From Diphasiastrum complanatum (taxonomy: Eukaryota > Streptophyta > Lycopodiopsida > Lycopodiales > Lycopodiaceae), in the NCBI GenBank assembly GCA_029204225.1, contig CM055092.1:28045859-28109858 (forward strand): a stretch of DNA of 64,000 bases. The letters run 5' to 3'. This document shows, piece after piece, positions 20,736 through 33,200 of this stretch. The position numbers and the translations under genes are program-made. Numbering within the stretch: position 1 is the stretch's first letter; each line of letters starts with the position of its first letter. The notes below the pieces were generated by a model. The model made no database searches. It saw nothing but the letters and a program-made list of their open reading frames with translations, and had not been told where the DNA came from.

Positions 20736-21612
20736 ATGTCCAGGCTTATTACAAATTTTATCATATGCCCAGACTTATTACGAATGAAACATGGATTCTC
20801 TTTCTTAGTCTTCATCCGGGACACTCAGTTTCTAGGAATCCGATGTCAATTGATCTAATTTGTCGAAATATTTTTTTGCTCGGTTTGGACCGCGCTTCTT
20901 CCTCTTCTTGGTTTTCAAAGCGATTGGAATCTCTTGAGGCTGCTTCCTGGATGCCACCCCTATGGAATCATATGCTTTTGTAATCCGAAAAGCATCCTTG
21001 AGGCTTTGAAGCACATTCCTCCTGCATTTGTTCTGATAGTGGGTAGGCACCCAAACTGCCATAAAGCCAACTTAGCATCAAATGATGGCACTCTATTCTA
21101 TAGGTCCATAAATTTTTGGATATAAGAGTCCAGACTCTTACTATCCATCTTGCAATTCACAAATTTTTGGTAGTAATCTATGTCATCAGCTATTACGAAA
21201 GCTTTTTTAAAGACTTCTGCAAAAGCATCCCAAATAGTGGGCTTCACCGACAAATCTCGCCACCACGACGACGCCTTGATGCGCAAGAATAACACGACAC
21301 TTTCAATTTTCTTCTCATATGGAGCACCATGCAAGCTGAAATAACTACTCCACTTAACAAGTCAGTCCTCCACTACCTCCGGTTTCTTCTCCTTCTTCTC
21401 TCCCGAATAGGTCTCGGGTTGAAAAAACTGAGATTGGGTGAAGACAACAATTTGACCTGGCTCAACATAACTTCCATTTGTTGATCTCTCATATTATTTT
21501 GATGGTTCATATCATTGAATCCATATGTTATAAAATCATGCAAAAACCTCTCCAAGCCCAAAAGTGATGTTACCAATAGTCTTAAACGATCTATTAGACT
21601 TCCGTGAAGCAT
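20736..21612 (-). pseudogene. gypsy C gag with duplicated zinc-knuckle segment
   Basis: The N-terminal basic, Asn/Gln-rich part lies at 21373-21612. The retrotransposon gag core (21098-21334) reads KIESVVLFLRIKASSWWRDL, WDAFAEVF and KFVNCKMDSKSLDSYIQKF. A Lys/Arg-rich segment follows (20832-21062). A degenerate zinc knuckle ends in NKPGHMIKFCPERKK. The NK(S/P)GHMIKF piece occurs twice in tandem (20738-20790), a small internal duplication. Frame changes separate the parts. Confidence 0.82.
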
Positions 21613-22290
21613 TCATACAGGACCTAAGAAGAGTATGGGCTGAGAACGATGATTTTTTGATTTTTAGAAGGGAGTTTGGCTTCAAACTTGATGGAGATGG
21701 AACATAAGCCACCGGCCATCAATTTATAGGTTTGATAGCTTGCTGGACAGTCAAGAGGAGTATGAAATAGGCTGTATAATTTTTAGCATGATCTTCTAAT
21801 GGATTGAGAGCAATCTATCCCCCAAAAATCACCAAAAAAGACTATTTTTTGGCTTTTTTCGGCTTTCTACAAGCTCAATTCATGGAATTCTTGGCTCTAA
21901 CTTCAGGGAAAGCTTCAAAAGACTTTCACTTTTGGCGAGCTCTACAAGGTGTTTTACAGCAACCTAATATCCAACTTTATGAAAAAACAAGCAAAAATGA
22001 TAATTTTTAGCTATTTTCCGGTTTTTTCTTCACCATAAAGTGGAAATTCATGAGATGCAATTCTTTCTCAAGCACATGAAACTCAATTTACAGAATTATA
22101 GTCATCCTAATGATATGATCTTGCTGGATTTTAGCTCTTACTATCAATTTCTAGTCAAAAACCTTGAAAAACAAGCAATTTTTGACTAAAGCATAGTCTA
22201 GAACCATAAATCATGAAAAGAACTGACATACATCATTAATTTCAACATTAATAATCCTTAAAATGAAAGTACATTTGCTGGAAAATTCAG
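21613..22290. other. gypsy C leader or LTR region, no gene
   Basis: AT-rich DNA upstream of gag on the minus strand. A PBS and LTR would be expected here, but no TGGTATCAGAGC-type site or second LTR copy was found. Confidence 0.35.
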
Positions 22291-22299
22291 ATCTACATA

Positions 22300-22806
22300 A
22301 GATTTGAGCTACATAAGAAGCTCCAAAACAACATCACAAATTGGCTTCCATGGACAATTCTCATAAAACCCAAAAAAATACGAGAGAATCGGATCTTAGC
22401 AACATGCAAATGGAAACCAGGAGAATACACCCACTTGCAATCTTGTTCTCCACCTGGATGAGAATACCTATTGATCCACACCAAAATTTTGACAAAAAGC
22501 AACACCACTCCAAGTTCTCCGATCTCTAATATCAATCTTAGGGTAAGCTTCTCAAGATCTTGCTTACAAGACAAACAATAGAGAACACACTATAGCTAGG
22601 TTGATTGAGTACCTCCATGATTGAAGGATTTTGGTCCTATAATTTAGGAATCATGATCAAACAAACCTAACTAACCCTATGAATGAGATCTAACCTATCT
22701 AGGGTAGTCTAAAAACGTGGCAACATGGATTCACACATGTGGGACCCACCTATGCACAAATTTACATGGTTTAATCAAGCTAGATTTGTCAATTTTTCAC
22801 AAATGA
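22300..22806 (-). repeat. copia-type LTR fragment (TGTGAAAAAT start)
   Basis: On the minus strand it starts TGTGAAAAATTGACAAATC at 22806. The nearby TTTAATCAAGCTA and CACATGTGGGA words match 44270-44356, another minus-strand LTR of the same style. The left limit is uncertain. Internal sequence was not recognised on the right. Confidence 0.5.
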
Positions 22807-22985
22807 TTAACAAATTTTTATACTCAATATTGACAATAATCACAATCATTATTCAGAATATTTCAATATTCACAAGTATTCACAATCAATATTCATCACA
22901 ATCACAACTAGTATTCACAATAATCACGATCAATATTCAAGATATTCGCTTTTCAATATTTACAATCTTAAATAATGGTTGCCAA
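22800..22985. repeat. AT-rich degenerate tandem repeat
   Basis: Many imperfect copies of the 12-mer-like word ATATTCACAATC follow each other. This is low-complexity DNA with no coding value. Confidence 0.75.
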
Positions 22986-24324
22986 TCATCAATCAAGTAG
23001 CCATTATAATGCATCTTTGAAAAATTGATCAATTCTTCATCCAATATATAGAGGACATTTTGTGTACATCCTACAAAAGAAGATGCTATAAAAAACAATA
23101 GAAATATAATATTGTCAAAAAAATTACCAAAACATATTCTCCCTTGTCATATTTCTCGATTCAAGCATGCGAGAGCACAATAAGAAAAAAAAAAAATTAG
23201 AAACGTTGTGGAATCAAGCATACATCAGCTTTAAGGTCTCCTAGTCACATATGTGATTATTATAATCTGTATGTTTACATCGAGCATGCAATAGCCAATT
23301 AAATTTGTCTGCTTTTTTTCATGCATGCATGCTATGTTCTTTTTTTCATGCATGGAGGCTCACTTTCATATTGGGTAATTGAGCCCTCCACCAAAGTCTA
23401 AATCTATTTGTGAGATTTGTGAAAAATTCAACTAGTTTAGTTGTTTGATCTTGGCAATTTTGAGGCCAAATTTAGAGCTCAACTCAGAGATAGATTTTTT
23501 TTATGTCAATAAAGGCCTAAATAGTGTGTACTATTTTTGTCAAGTAGATAAATGTATGAGGTCGAGTTTGGACCCATTCTAATTGACTAATTTTCATACA
23601 TTGCATCTAGACTAGAATTTCTAGGTCATTTGGTAAGATACCAAGAAATTACCATTTAGGGCAAGTGGCCAAATAACATTTGAGCAGCTATAAATAGTAG
23701 TAGTGGCGTGGAGAACATATAATTGTATTCTCTTTTGATGTGAAGAATTCATCTCTTATGATTCTATGTCCATCTCATGTGTATTTTTCTTGATATTTTG
23801 GTTTTCTATGTGTAGAATGTTGATTTTCTTGTAGATCTTGCTTTCACACGTGTGAAGGACAATAGGCTATTGTCGTTGTATGGACATGGACAATATCTTA
23901 ATGTATTTAAGTGCTTATGGTCAGATCATTATGCATTTCTAAGTTTTAGCATGCATAAAGTTGTGTGATCCATCAAGCATGTTCTGGATCTGATTTTTTC
24001 CAAGATTGGAATATATCTAGATTCACAAATTTAATTTGAAAAGTCAATAATGTCATTAGGTAAACACAAATGCAAGAAAAATGTCAGGAGCTCCATACCA
24101 AACAAAAATAGACATTGTGTGGGACCACTTTTGGGGTACACTATATTGTTACATCATTTGGTATACAAAGTAACTTGTCTAACAAATCGCATAAACTGGA
24201 CTGCTGAAGCTCAGAGAATAAATGGGAATTAAAAACTTAAAATAAGAAACTATTCACCCTCCCCTCAAGATTGAATGGTCAACATAAAAAGAAACTAAGT
24301 GTTGGTGACCAACTTTATAGAACT
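22986..24324. other. LTR-like DNA in plus orientation, no gene
   Basis: It contains CATGCATG-rich words, a 14-bp G-box palindrome (TTCACACGTGTGAA, 23843-23856) and, near 24250, AAACTATTCACCCTCCCCTC, a phrase typical of the ends of SIRE-type copia LTRs. This suggests a plus-strand LTR ending near 24270, but the start and PBS were not identified. Confidence 0.4.
23350..23398 (+). repeat. direct repeat flanking the EIN3-like segment, left copy
   Basis: The plus strand has CATGCATG, then CTCACTTTCATATTGGGTAA and TGAGCCCTCCACCAAAGT. A second copy lies at 25930-25978 in the same orientation. The two enclose the EIN3-like pseudogene and may be parts of LTRs. Confidence 0.6.
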
Positions 24325-24865
24325 CACAATTTTTAGCACAACACCATTAAGGACATTGGAAAAAGGTTCATAATCCCTTGAAGTAAGGAGCCCAAAGTGG
24401 CATCTTGAAGCTACTAGAGGGTGTGGGAAGTGGAGCCAACAAGAACAATTCCATTAGGCTTTGTAGGGATTACCCCATACTCTGCTTCATACTTGGCAAT
24501 GGCTACAGGCCCATTTATGTCAAATCTCACCTTCTCTTTCCAACAAGCTCTAGCATTATATGATGCCCCACATACAAGTTTCCCTTTCTAAGGTACAATC
24601 CCATAAACAAGGCCTTGAGCTTTGCAGACCTCCATCATCTTGAGCATGTACTTCAAGATGCCATCTTGTGCCCTTGGCATCTTCTTGCACTGAGCTTGCT
24701 CTTGAGACTGTTTCTGCTTGGATTTCTATTACTGCTCTTTGATGCACTTCAATTTGATGCTATCTCGCCACATTCACTTTTCCAGTTCATTCACATCGAT
24801 CTCATCATGACTAAGCTCAACATCACACATTCCATCTTATCCCAAAAGCTATCTGAATTCAATCC
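24325..24865 (-). pseudogene. EIN3/EIL-like transcription factor pseudogene fragment
   Basis: The minus strand encodes the conserved DNA-binding region of EIN3/EIL proteins, the nuclear transcription factors of ethylene signalling. From the N-terminal side: [87 protein letters not shown] and LQDATLGSLL, in family order with family spacing. At least five in-frame stops (for example after VNELEK, after IKEQ, inside P-stop-K near 24590, and before LQDATLG) and the replacement of a conserved Trp by Cys show that it is dead. The later half of the domain is missing. It lies among LTR-like repeats. Confidence 0.88.
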
Positions 24866-24869
24866 AAAG

Positions 24870-27270
24870 CACACCAAAGTAGTCACCAAATATCCACTTT
24901 ATTGATTTCTCTTTAAAGTAAATATCAAGTTACAAGCCTAAACACATAAGAGCATTGTTGCTAAGTCTCCTCATGGCCACCTACTGCATAGATTATGATG
25001 AGGAATGCCTCTCTCTAGGCCCACTTATACATAATCCTCAAGCACCCACTTAACCCTAACACTTTCCTAATATTGAGACATGGCGAGTCCCGACACTTGC
25101 CACCCAACACTTGCCACTTGGCAGTACCCTGACACATTGGCAAGCGAGTAGGAGGACCGTCCGATCCGTGTCACTCATGCATTGGACCAAGTGTCCCAAT
25201 GAACATATGACATGTCCTGTTGACCGGTCAACTCCTACTTTTTGGGAGATCAGTCCATCAACCTCTGAATTAGGACCCAGTACCCTATGCCAAATATAAG
25301 CAAGTCAACAAGTTACCAAGCTGCTATTTACATTATCTTACAAAATACCACAGGCTAGTGTGAGCCATTTAATATAGTAGGAGCCTGAATACATGCCATA
25401 GAAGGGCCTCAAAAAAAAGTTTCATCTCAATCGTCCATTTGCAGCTGCTACATCATGTATCCTTCATTTGACAACTCGCTACCGTCTTGTAACAACTTTC
25501 GAAGCTCCCACGGCTTAACCTGCTACCATCGGTAGCCAACTTCCTCATGAAATACACCTAGTACATAATGTGTGTCACAAAAATCTTAAAAGAATCAAAA
25601 GAAACTCATTTTCCAATGTTATGTTAATAATTTCATCTATGCGAGCAATGTAGCCTTCTGCTACAAACTTGCCATGGCCTTCTTGTGGGTGTACAATGTA
25701 TTTTTTGTGCATACAATGATCTTTAGGCTAGGCATACCATGCATTATGCTGGAAAGCCCATGGGCTTTTCTAGCCATAATGCCCTTTATATTGGAAAGCC
25801 CATGAGCATCTTTTATTCCGCATGCAAAGAACTACATGCATATTTCTACCTGCCGACTACATTAAGAAATGGGTTATATGCTACATCTACAAAATGTTGG
25901 TGAATCAAACATGATCTACTTTTTTCCATTCATGCATGTTCACTTTCATGTTGGGTAAGTGAGCCCTCTATTAAGGTTATTGCCTTTGCAAGGCAAGGCC
26001 AAAAATGGTAACAGTCGCTACCATGATGGCTTCCTCATGTATTAGATGTAAAATGGCTCTCCTATTTCTTTTTTGTTAAAGAGTGAGCTAAAAATTCCCA
26101 AACAAAAACCATGAGAGAGAGAGAGAGAGGAGCAATACCTTATGTAGAGGACTAAGGGGTCCATGTAGACATACAATACTTAAACTCTACATCCCAGCCG
26201 ATTTGATATCCATAGGGTCTATTCTACAACAACCTGGATTGAAAAACAAGGGTTTTCACAGCAGCCGGGATTTTGAGCGTGTCAAGCACGATGCAAGATT
26301 GGGGTGGAAGATGAATGAAGTGCTAGTGAGGGAGGACACCCAGGGGATGCGCAGGGTGACCCAGAAAAAGAGTGAAAGGAAAATGTACATGAGCGATTTT
26401 CATTTATGGAGGGATGGGAGATGAGCAAGGAAGTGTGAGTTTTGTTAGAGGTGGAGGAGATGGGGCTAAGCTTGGGAACAAAGAGAGAGCTTTTTCCTGC
26501 TTGAAGGAGAAGATTTTCGAGCAAAGAAGAAGGGACATTAATTGCTTGGGCTGTTGAGACTCAAAGTCAAGAGAAGAAGCTAACTCTTTATTAAGGTAGA
26601 GGATGGAGTGCGCAGGGGAGCTAAGTTATGCAGCATCCACTAGGTGGTGTTGGATAATATTTTTGTGAAAATGATGGAGATGTGTCATGTACTTATATTC
26701 ATGCCTTAGTGTGAACATTCGGACTTGTAAATTCTAACCTACCACAACATGCCATGTATACGTTTTTTACTTTCATAACCACTACGTACGATAATGACTG
26801 TTTGTAGATCCATAGCAGTTGTGAGGAGTGATATCGAACACATGGCATCATCCGGTTGGCTCAAAAGAGGCAGATTCTAAGTCATAGCAGAGATTTTGAA
26901 ACGTCTTTAATTTGCACCGTAGATTCACAACTGATATTCATGATCCAACGGTGGGCTACGTGTCGTAGCACTCCTCGCCGCTCCAGCTGCTCGAAGTGCC
27001 ACGGCCAATAGCCCACCTCCGCATCACGAATACCTAGTCCATAGTGAGGATATAATTGCTTGTCCTCTCGTCTCGTCCCTACGAGGGCTCTTTCTAGAAC
27101 TTGCCAACATATGCTTACATGGGCCTCCAAAAAACCATTATGTATTCTATTCCATAGAAGAATTGGACATGTAATGTTTTTGTATTCTGTTTTTAGGGTT
27201 TGTTTCTTCTGCATTGAAATGTTCTATTGCAGCGGCTAACCCTAAAGTTCGTTCAATCTCTTTTCAGCTC
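24870..27270. other. non-coding repeat DNA upstream of the Obg gene
   Basis: No gene was recognised. It contains the right copy of the direct repeat (25930-25978), a GA microsatellite near 26108-26128, and a GC-richer block at 25080-25260. The last few hundred bases (26880-27270) presumably contain the Obg promoter. The 110-codon minus-strand frame at 26882-27214 shows no known motif. Confidence 0.4.
25930..25978 (+). repeat. direct repeat flanking the EIN3-like segment, right copy
   Basis: The plus strand has CATGCATGTTCACTTTCATG, then TTGGGTAAGTGAGCCCTC. It matches 23350-23398 with several differences and an internal gap. Confidence 0.6.
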
Positions 27271-30200
27271 ATGGCAATGCGCAAGGTAAAGATTCTGAAA
27301 GCATTCAGCGATGGTGCTGGAGCTTTTGGTCTGGAGGATATTCTGAATGGTGTATTGATTCTGAGCTTTGCTTTTTAGTGCGAGGTTTCATTCTGAAAAG
27401 CGTTTTGGGTTGTTTGTGAGCTTTGCTTTGCTTTGTTCTAACATATGATGTGTTTGGCAGCAGCGATGGCTGATGCAGCTCTGGCGAGAAAGCTTGGAGC
27501 CTTGCTTACCCTTTTCCTGCTACCTAATGTCGGTTGCAAGTGTCCACTCCGATGCAGGCAAGAAAAATAAGCGGGCTCCTTTGCAAGAGCGCAAAATGGT
27601 AGATAGATTCCGATTATGCGTGCGAGGCGGCGAAGGTGGATCGGGCTGCGCAAGTTTTCGCAAAAGTCGACACTTTCGCCATGGTGCTGCAGATGGTGAT
27701 GGACTTACCTTGTTTTGGTGAGATTTTAAGATATGGAACTCTCTTGAGCAATGTATCAAACCCTAACGCCTAATCCCGAGACCCCGAGACGTAACTTCAT
27801 TTATAACCTGATGGGATTGGTGTGTGCAGGTGGGAATGGCGGTAAAGGAGGAAGTGTAATATTGGAGTGCTCTGCTGCAATATGGGATTTCAGTAATCTG
27901 CAACACCACGTGGTGTGCATCAACCTCACTTGGTTTTTATTACTTTCTATGCCGTTGTCAGCCGTTTTTTAACCCTATTTTGAGTTGTTCTTTTGACTCT
28001 TTGTTCACAAACAGTTTTTTGTGGTTGCCAAAATCTCAGTCAAGGTCTTTCTCATGTCTTCACGGTTTTCAAGCCAAGTTGCAGTCTATAAGACGTCTTG
28101 AAGATTTTATTGGTAGTTCTCTTCTTGATGGTATCAATTTCAAATAAACTCGTTGCATTGGTATCTTGAGTGTTCCTTTGCATTTACAAAACAAAGTCGT
28201 TGGCCTTTCCAATTCAAGTCGTTGCCAAAAGAACTCCACAATTGCTCACAGGGGGACGAGCTCCACAATTGCTCACAGGGGGACGAGCTCGTGCCATGGC
28301 TGAGAACATGAGTTGCAAGCTTCTGCAATTGTGGTGTATGCGTGATGGCCCCTAAGGTTGGTTCTTTTGACAACTCTCTTTAGGGGAAGTATGTCGAGAT
28401 AATGGAGAGCGAGTGGGTCATGCCGTTGTGATATGCTAATAGATTCCTCCTACAAAGATGGGGGGCTTTTCTCATTTTGAGCAATGCAAGAGTATGTCAA
28501 CCTCAAGGTAGTCAAGTGCAATTCTAGCTCAGACGTGCATCTCCTTCTCATTTGGAGGAGAAGGAGGAAGCTCGGGTGGAGGTCCTTCATTAGATCTTCC
28601 ACTAGTGTTTAGAGCCATCCACAAAGCAAGGGAGCTCAGGGCATGGAGACCTAAGCTTATGGCAAAGGCGGATGCAGCTATCGCATATTCTATCATTGTG
28701 CAATTCTTTTAAATCAGCCAGACACATGCATACAAGGAAATGGTGGATTGGAATTTTCGCCTCTGCTTCTATGCTATGAATGCTTGTTTTTGAAAATCAT
28801 CTTTGTCATGAGATTATGTCGTCTCATTTACTCTTGTAGTAAAATAACATCCAACTCATCAAAAGTAGTTTCTTGTAATGGTAACATCATGACAAAATTT
28901 TGGTAGGCTAGAGGTACACTATTAAGCATAATGGACACTAAAACTGAATTAGCAACACTTTCTCCAATTGCTACAAGTTGGCCTTTGAGATCTTTCACTC
29001 ATGTAAAATAATCTGTCATCGATTTTTCTGTATCCATTTTCAATTAAAAACAAAACTCTAGATTTACATTCTCGTACACAAAATTAGAATCTCCCAGGTT
29101 TAAGGATTCATTTTTATTTTTGTTGGTTTCGCAAAAAATTTGTTCTTCACAAAATTTGCCAGTTCCACCAGAGAGAGAAAATGTGGAAAACACAGTGTTT
29201 CATTACAAGGGATTTGTGTGGAAACAAGGGTATCAATTTCTTTCCACAAGTAGTTGTTGGAGCAGCCTATATCCACCAATTAGGTGGATCTAAACCTTGG
29301 TTTTCATTTGTGGATCAATAGAGAGAGAAAACACTTGTTCTTCGCTTTTTGAGTGCTTAAGTAGATCCAAATTTTTCGGTTTTTTCAAGGAGAGAGCCTT
29401 GTCAGAACATCTTGAAAAATTTTAGGAGTTGATGTACTTTGAGGTAGAAATACTTGTCAGAACATTTCGAAATTTTTTTAGCTCATTCCCAACATTAGAT
29501 CAACCTGGTACAACTTGATTTCATCCTATTTGGATGAGCGAGCAAAAGTTATAGCCAAACCCTACAATTGACTCCTGGCGAGATTGAACATTCCCACGGT
29601 GCCTTTAGCCTATCGGTATGTAGTGTCGGATGTGAAGGCTACTAGGTATTCTTACGTATTTTTAAGTTAGGCTTTCTAGGTGTTTTTAAGTATTGTTTTT
29701 TATTTTTCCTAAGTCTAGTCTACGGCCTATTAAGTATCAGTGGTTTTGGTCTTTTTGGGGGCAGTTAGTTATTGATTTCTTGCATTGATTATTGTTTATT
29801 GAATTTGCCAATGATAATTACAAGTTTGTACATGCATTTTGTACCAAGCACGATTTCATAAGCAGCGATCTTTTTTATGAAAATTGCTTTGTTGAACTTA
29901 CAATTTTATACGCAAACTTGTTATTCAAGGGGAAATGGCAAAGTAAGAAATTCCTGCAATTGGAGAAGTTCTCTACTTCTCCCGAATACCGACTGGTATG
30001 TCTCGATAAGGGAGACCCGATCAATTTTAATTGCTTGCTTTACACGATTTGTAAGCCCTTTAGGAATTTTTTTTAAGCAATAAACCATGACATAATCAAA
30101 GGCAATCGGTTAACTGTCGCATGGGTAATTTGGAATTGGCATCTATGTCCAAATGATTTTCGATTTTTTGGCGAAGGTGCAGCCCTTTGACCACCGTCGT

Positions 30201-33200
30201 TGCGTCATTAAAGGGCATGCATGGCTAAAATGGCCTTGAGAACCAAAACCAATAAGCCAATGAATAGGGGGAATATGAAGTTTTTTTTTTGATAAACTAG
30301 AAGCTGTTGCTAGCTAAAAGAACTAAGAGAAAAAAACAATTAGCAGTGATATGCCATTTGACACTCTAAATTCAAGTTGTTACATTTAAGAACCAAGAAA
30401 TTTGACAAAAACATGATACAACTGGAAAGCTCTAAGGTTGAATAAAGATTATGCAATTTTTGTATTGGACATTGAATTAATTCGACCCGTCAAGTATAGC
30501 AATTCTAATCGAAACATTAGTCAAATAATTGGATTGAATTCCTACTCATTCTTTCCCATTTCTACATCTGTCACTCGTGGAATGTTAGGTTGAGACCTAC
30601 AACCCTTTTAGTGACCGAAAAGAATAAGAAAATGGTGAAGAAAAATGTGAGTTGGAATTTGTGTTTGTACTCTGAAGTTGGATTTTGTGATAGCTCCCAA
30701 GCACTTCACATAGCTCATAAGTTATTTGAGTAATTCCAAAAAAATTGATTTTTGGATGATAAGATCAAGGAGTGGACGGTTTTCCTGGAGGAAGAACCTG
30801 TGGTATGGGATGCAGGCAATTCCAAAGGGGGGATCTAAAACTAACTGGATCGAGTTGACCATTGTAATGCTGTAAATCTAAAAAGATGCCGAATATTGTT
30901 GGTCACAAGAGGGTGTTTTGTTAGAATTTTGAGATATTAGTCATGACCCCTTATGGATATCTCAAATTTATAAAACCGGAAAGCCTACGAGCTATTTCTT
31001 TATACTAGGAATATATTTGTGAATTTCTTAACATTAAACCCAATTTCATGTGATTCCTTGGAAGGTAATTTTTTACTCGTTGACCTTGGACGATGTCACA
31101 TGATTGGATAATGAAATTGTTTTTTAATATATCTTTCCTCATTTAAGTAAATGTGTTGGGTCATTTAACGGTGTTGAGTTACATTGACGCAACACATATT
31201 TTTGACTTTCGAGATCTTTTAAAAGTTTTTTAGCTAAGCATGTCTAGACTGATATGCGCCTTTTGGAAACTCATGTAGTTTCCTATTAAAAGGAGGAGAA
31301 GTTGGTGATAAAAAGTTATCTAAGAGAAATATCTATTGCATAGATTCCAGGAGGAATCTGTATAGATGAGAAGACCTTTCTAAAATTAGAATTGATGGGA
31401 TATTTTGATCCATAGCTTGGGGGCTAGATCCGTAAGATCTAGGTTTGCTTGGGTTGATTTGTCCACCATCCGATTCCCTTGTGTTGCTTTGTTGCGGCTT
31501 GCTTGGCCATTGTATCTTTGGTGAGAGTCTTTATAGCTGAGTTGGTCAGTTGACACTTTTGTTGGCCATGTATGCGGCAATACGTTTGTGAGTGCGTATA
31601 GCACTATGTACCTTGTTAGGTGAACAAGCGAAGCATGTAAGTCCTTGGGGTTTTTCTAGAGATCCCCTAGAGTATCTTGATGGATTTTATTATCGGACTA
31701 TCCAGGACCTCGAGTCAGCATGATTCGGTCACTGTAGTAGTGGATAGGTTCACCAAGATGACTCACTTTATTGCCACCCGAAAGACGATGACACATGAGT
31801 TTTCTATGTTGTAATCATTAATTAGGCATGTATATCAAAATCTGTTGTGCAAGCATTGATTTTACTATTGTCTTATTTGACCCCCCCTGCTCTTGGGAAA
31901 AAGAAAAAAAGGGAGAGGTTTTTTTAAATTGTGTATGTGTGTTTCAAATGTTGGTTACTTGGCCTGGCCTGGCCTACCTTGATTGTGTGTAATTCAAGTG
32001 CAGTTATTGATATTTGAAAGCTTGTTATATTCTATGCTAAGTGTCATGGTAATAGTTCTGATTTATATGTCAACATAGAATGGAAATCGAGGTGGACAAG
32101 GCTATTCAAAAAAGAGAGTCGGAAGCGGAGGCTCAGATAAGGTAATTGCAGTAATTTAACTATGTGAAGTTAATAACCTTGAGTGCTTGCTTTTACTTTA
32201 GAATGTATTATTCTTTCTTTTGAGTTCTGAACAAAACATCAAATAAAACCTGTAAAATATATGTTGTGATATGTGAACTAAGTATCAGTTAAGAAACATA
32301 TATTCGTGACCAAAAAGTACACAGAATGCATAAAACAGAGAAATATTGCAAATGTATCGATCAACAAATGAAGAATGGAACAATGACAATGTCTATGAGT
32401 ATGCTGGTAGAAGCAAGTTAAATTCAAGCTACTACAATGCTAGTAAACTGCTATAACACTAGTCCCTCAACAATCAATGATGAGGCTTGCAGGTCCATTA
32501 ATGCGCATTTGTTTTGATTGTCTAAGTCCGGCTTTGGATCTAGTAATAGTGAATCAATCATTGAATGTCTGGACTAAACAGCAACCAATAATTGACAGAT
32601 CCAAGGTACCATGGTCCATGTAAGTGTGATATTTGACCTACAACTCTTCCTCTTTTCAACACTGTCCATGATGTTGGTAGAACGAAAATATTAAAGCCAC
32701 ATTATGAAAGTGTTGAATATTTTAAATTGAAGGTGATAAATTAGTACTCACAAAACTCGAACAATGGCTGTATATATGCTGATTGGAAACTCACATGACA
32801 TGGATTGCTCAGGAATGCCAAACACAGGTATTTTTACGAACTAGGTGACTGCAATACCATTGGACTTTGCATTCCAATAGACGGTTGCTGGTATAGTGGA
32901 CCAAGAATAACAAGCAAACGCATGAATGTGAAGCACTTGACTGAAGCATGTGATAAGAACTTTGTTACTGCATACAAGGAGATTGTGCTAGCTACATACA
33001 CCAAGTAAAGGCATCCATATGATTCCATGGCTAAAGATTGCCATAGAATCTACGTCACTAAAACACATGCTTCCAAGCCTATGGATCGTCTGTTGAGAAT
33101 AACAGTGATCCCATCAAGTGGAACCAAGACCATAAGTAGACTTTGAGTGAATCAGCAGCATGAAAAAACTAATGTACGGCAAAGTATATTGATAGCCCAT

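Larger units (their letters stand above)
12590..21612 (-). mobile_element. Ty3/gypsy element C, split by a nested copia element
   Basis: Minus-strand gypsy element: gag 21612-20736, protease 20735-20450, then interrupted by a copia element (20449-14958), then RT 14992-13879, RNase H 13858-13467 and integrase 13382 to about 12590. The domain order (PR-RT-RH-INT), HYLYGSKF RNase H and GHPGIHRTLDLVKREFYWP integrase motifs resemble chromovirus-type gypsy elements. Frameshifts and stops occur throughout. The second half of the protease and the protease-RT linker are missing at the copia boundary. I found no matching pair of gypsy LTRs, so the ends are approximate. Confidence 0.88.

Noticed and set aside
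26882-27214. 110-codon minus-strand frame upstream of the Obg gene
   Set aside because: No recognisable motif. It lies in the likely promoter region and shows no supporting splice or homology signal.
28140-28373. Repeat-containing peptides on both strands
   Set aside because: They are created by the 27-bp tandem duplication in the Obg intron and show no domain.
29792-30083. Possible gypsy integrase fragment (SRGNGKV phrase)
   Set aside because: Only seven residues resemble the integrase motif, and the surrounding residues do not match in any frame.
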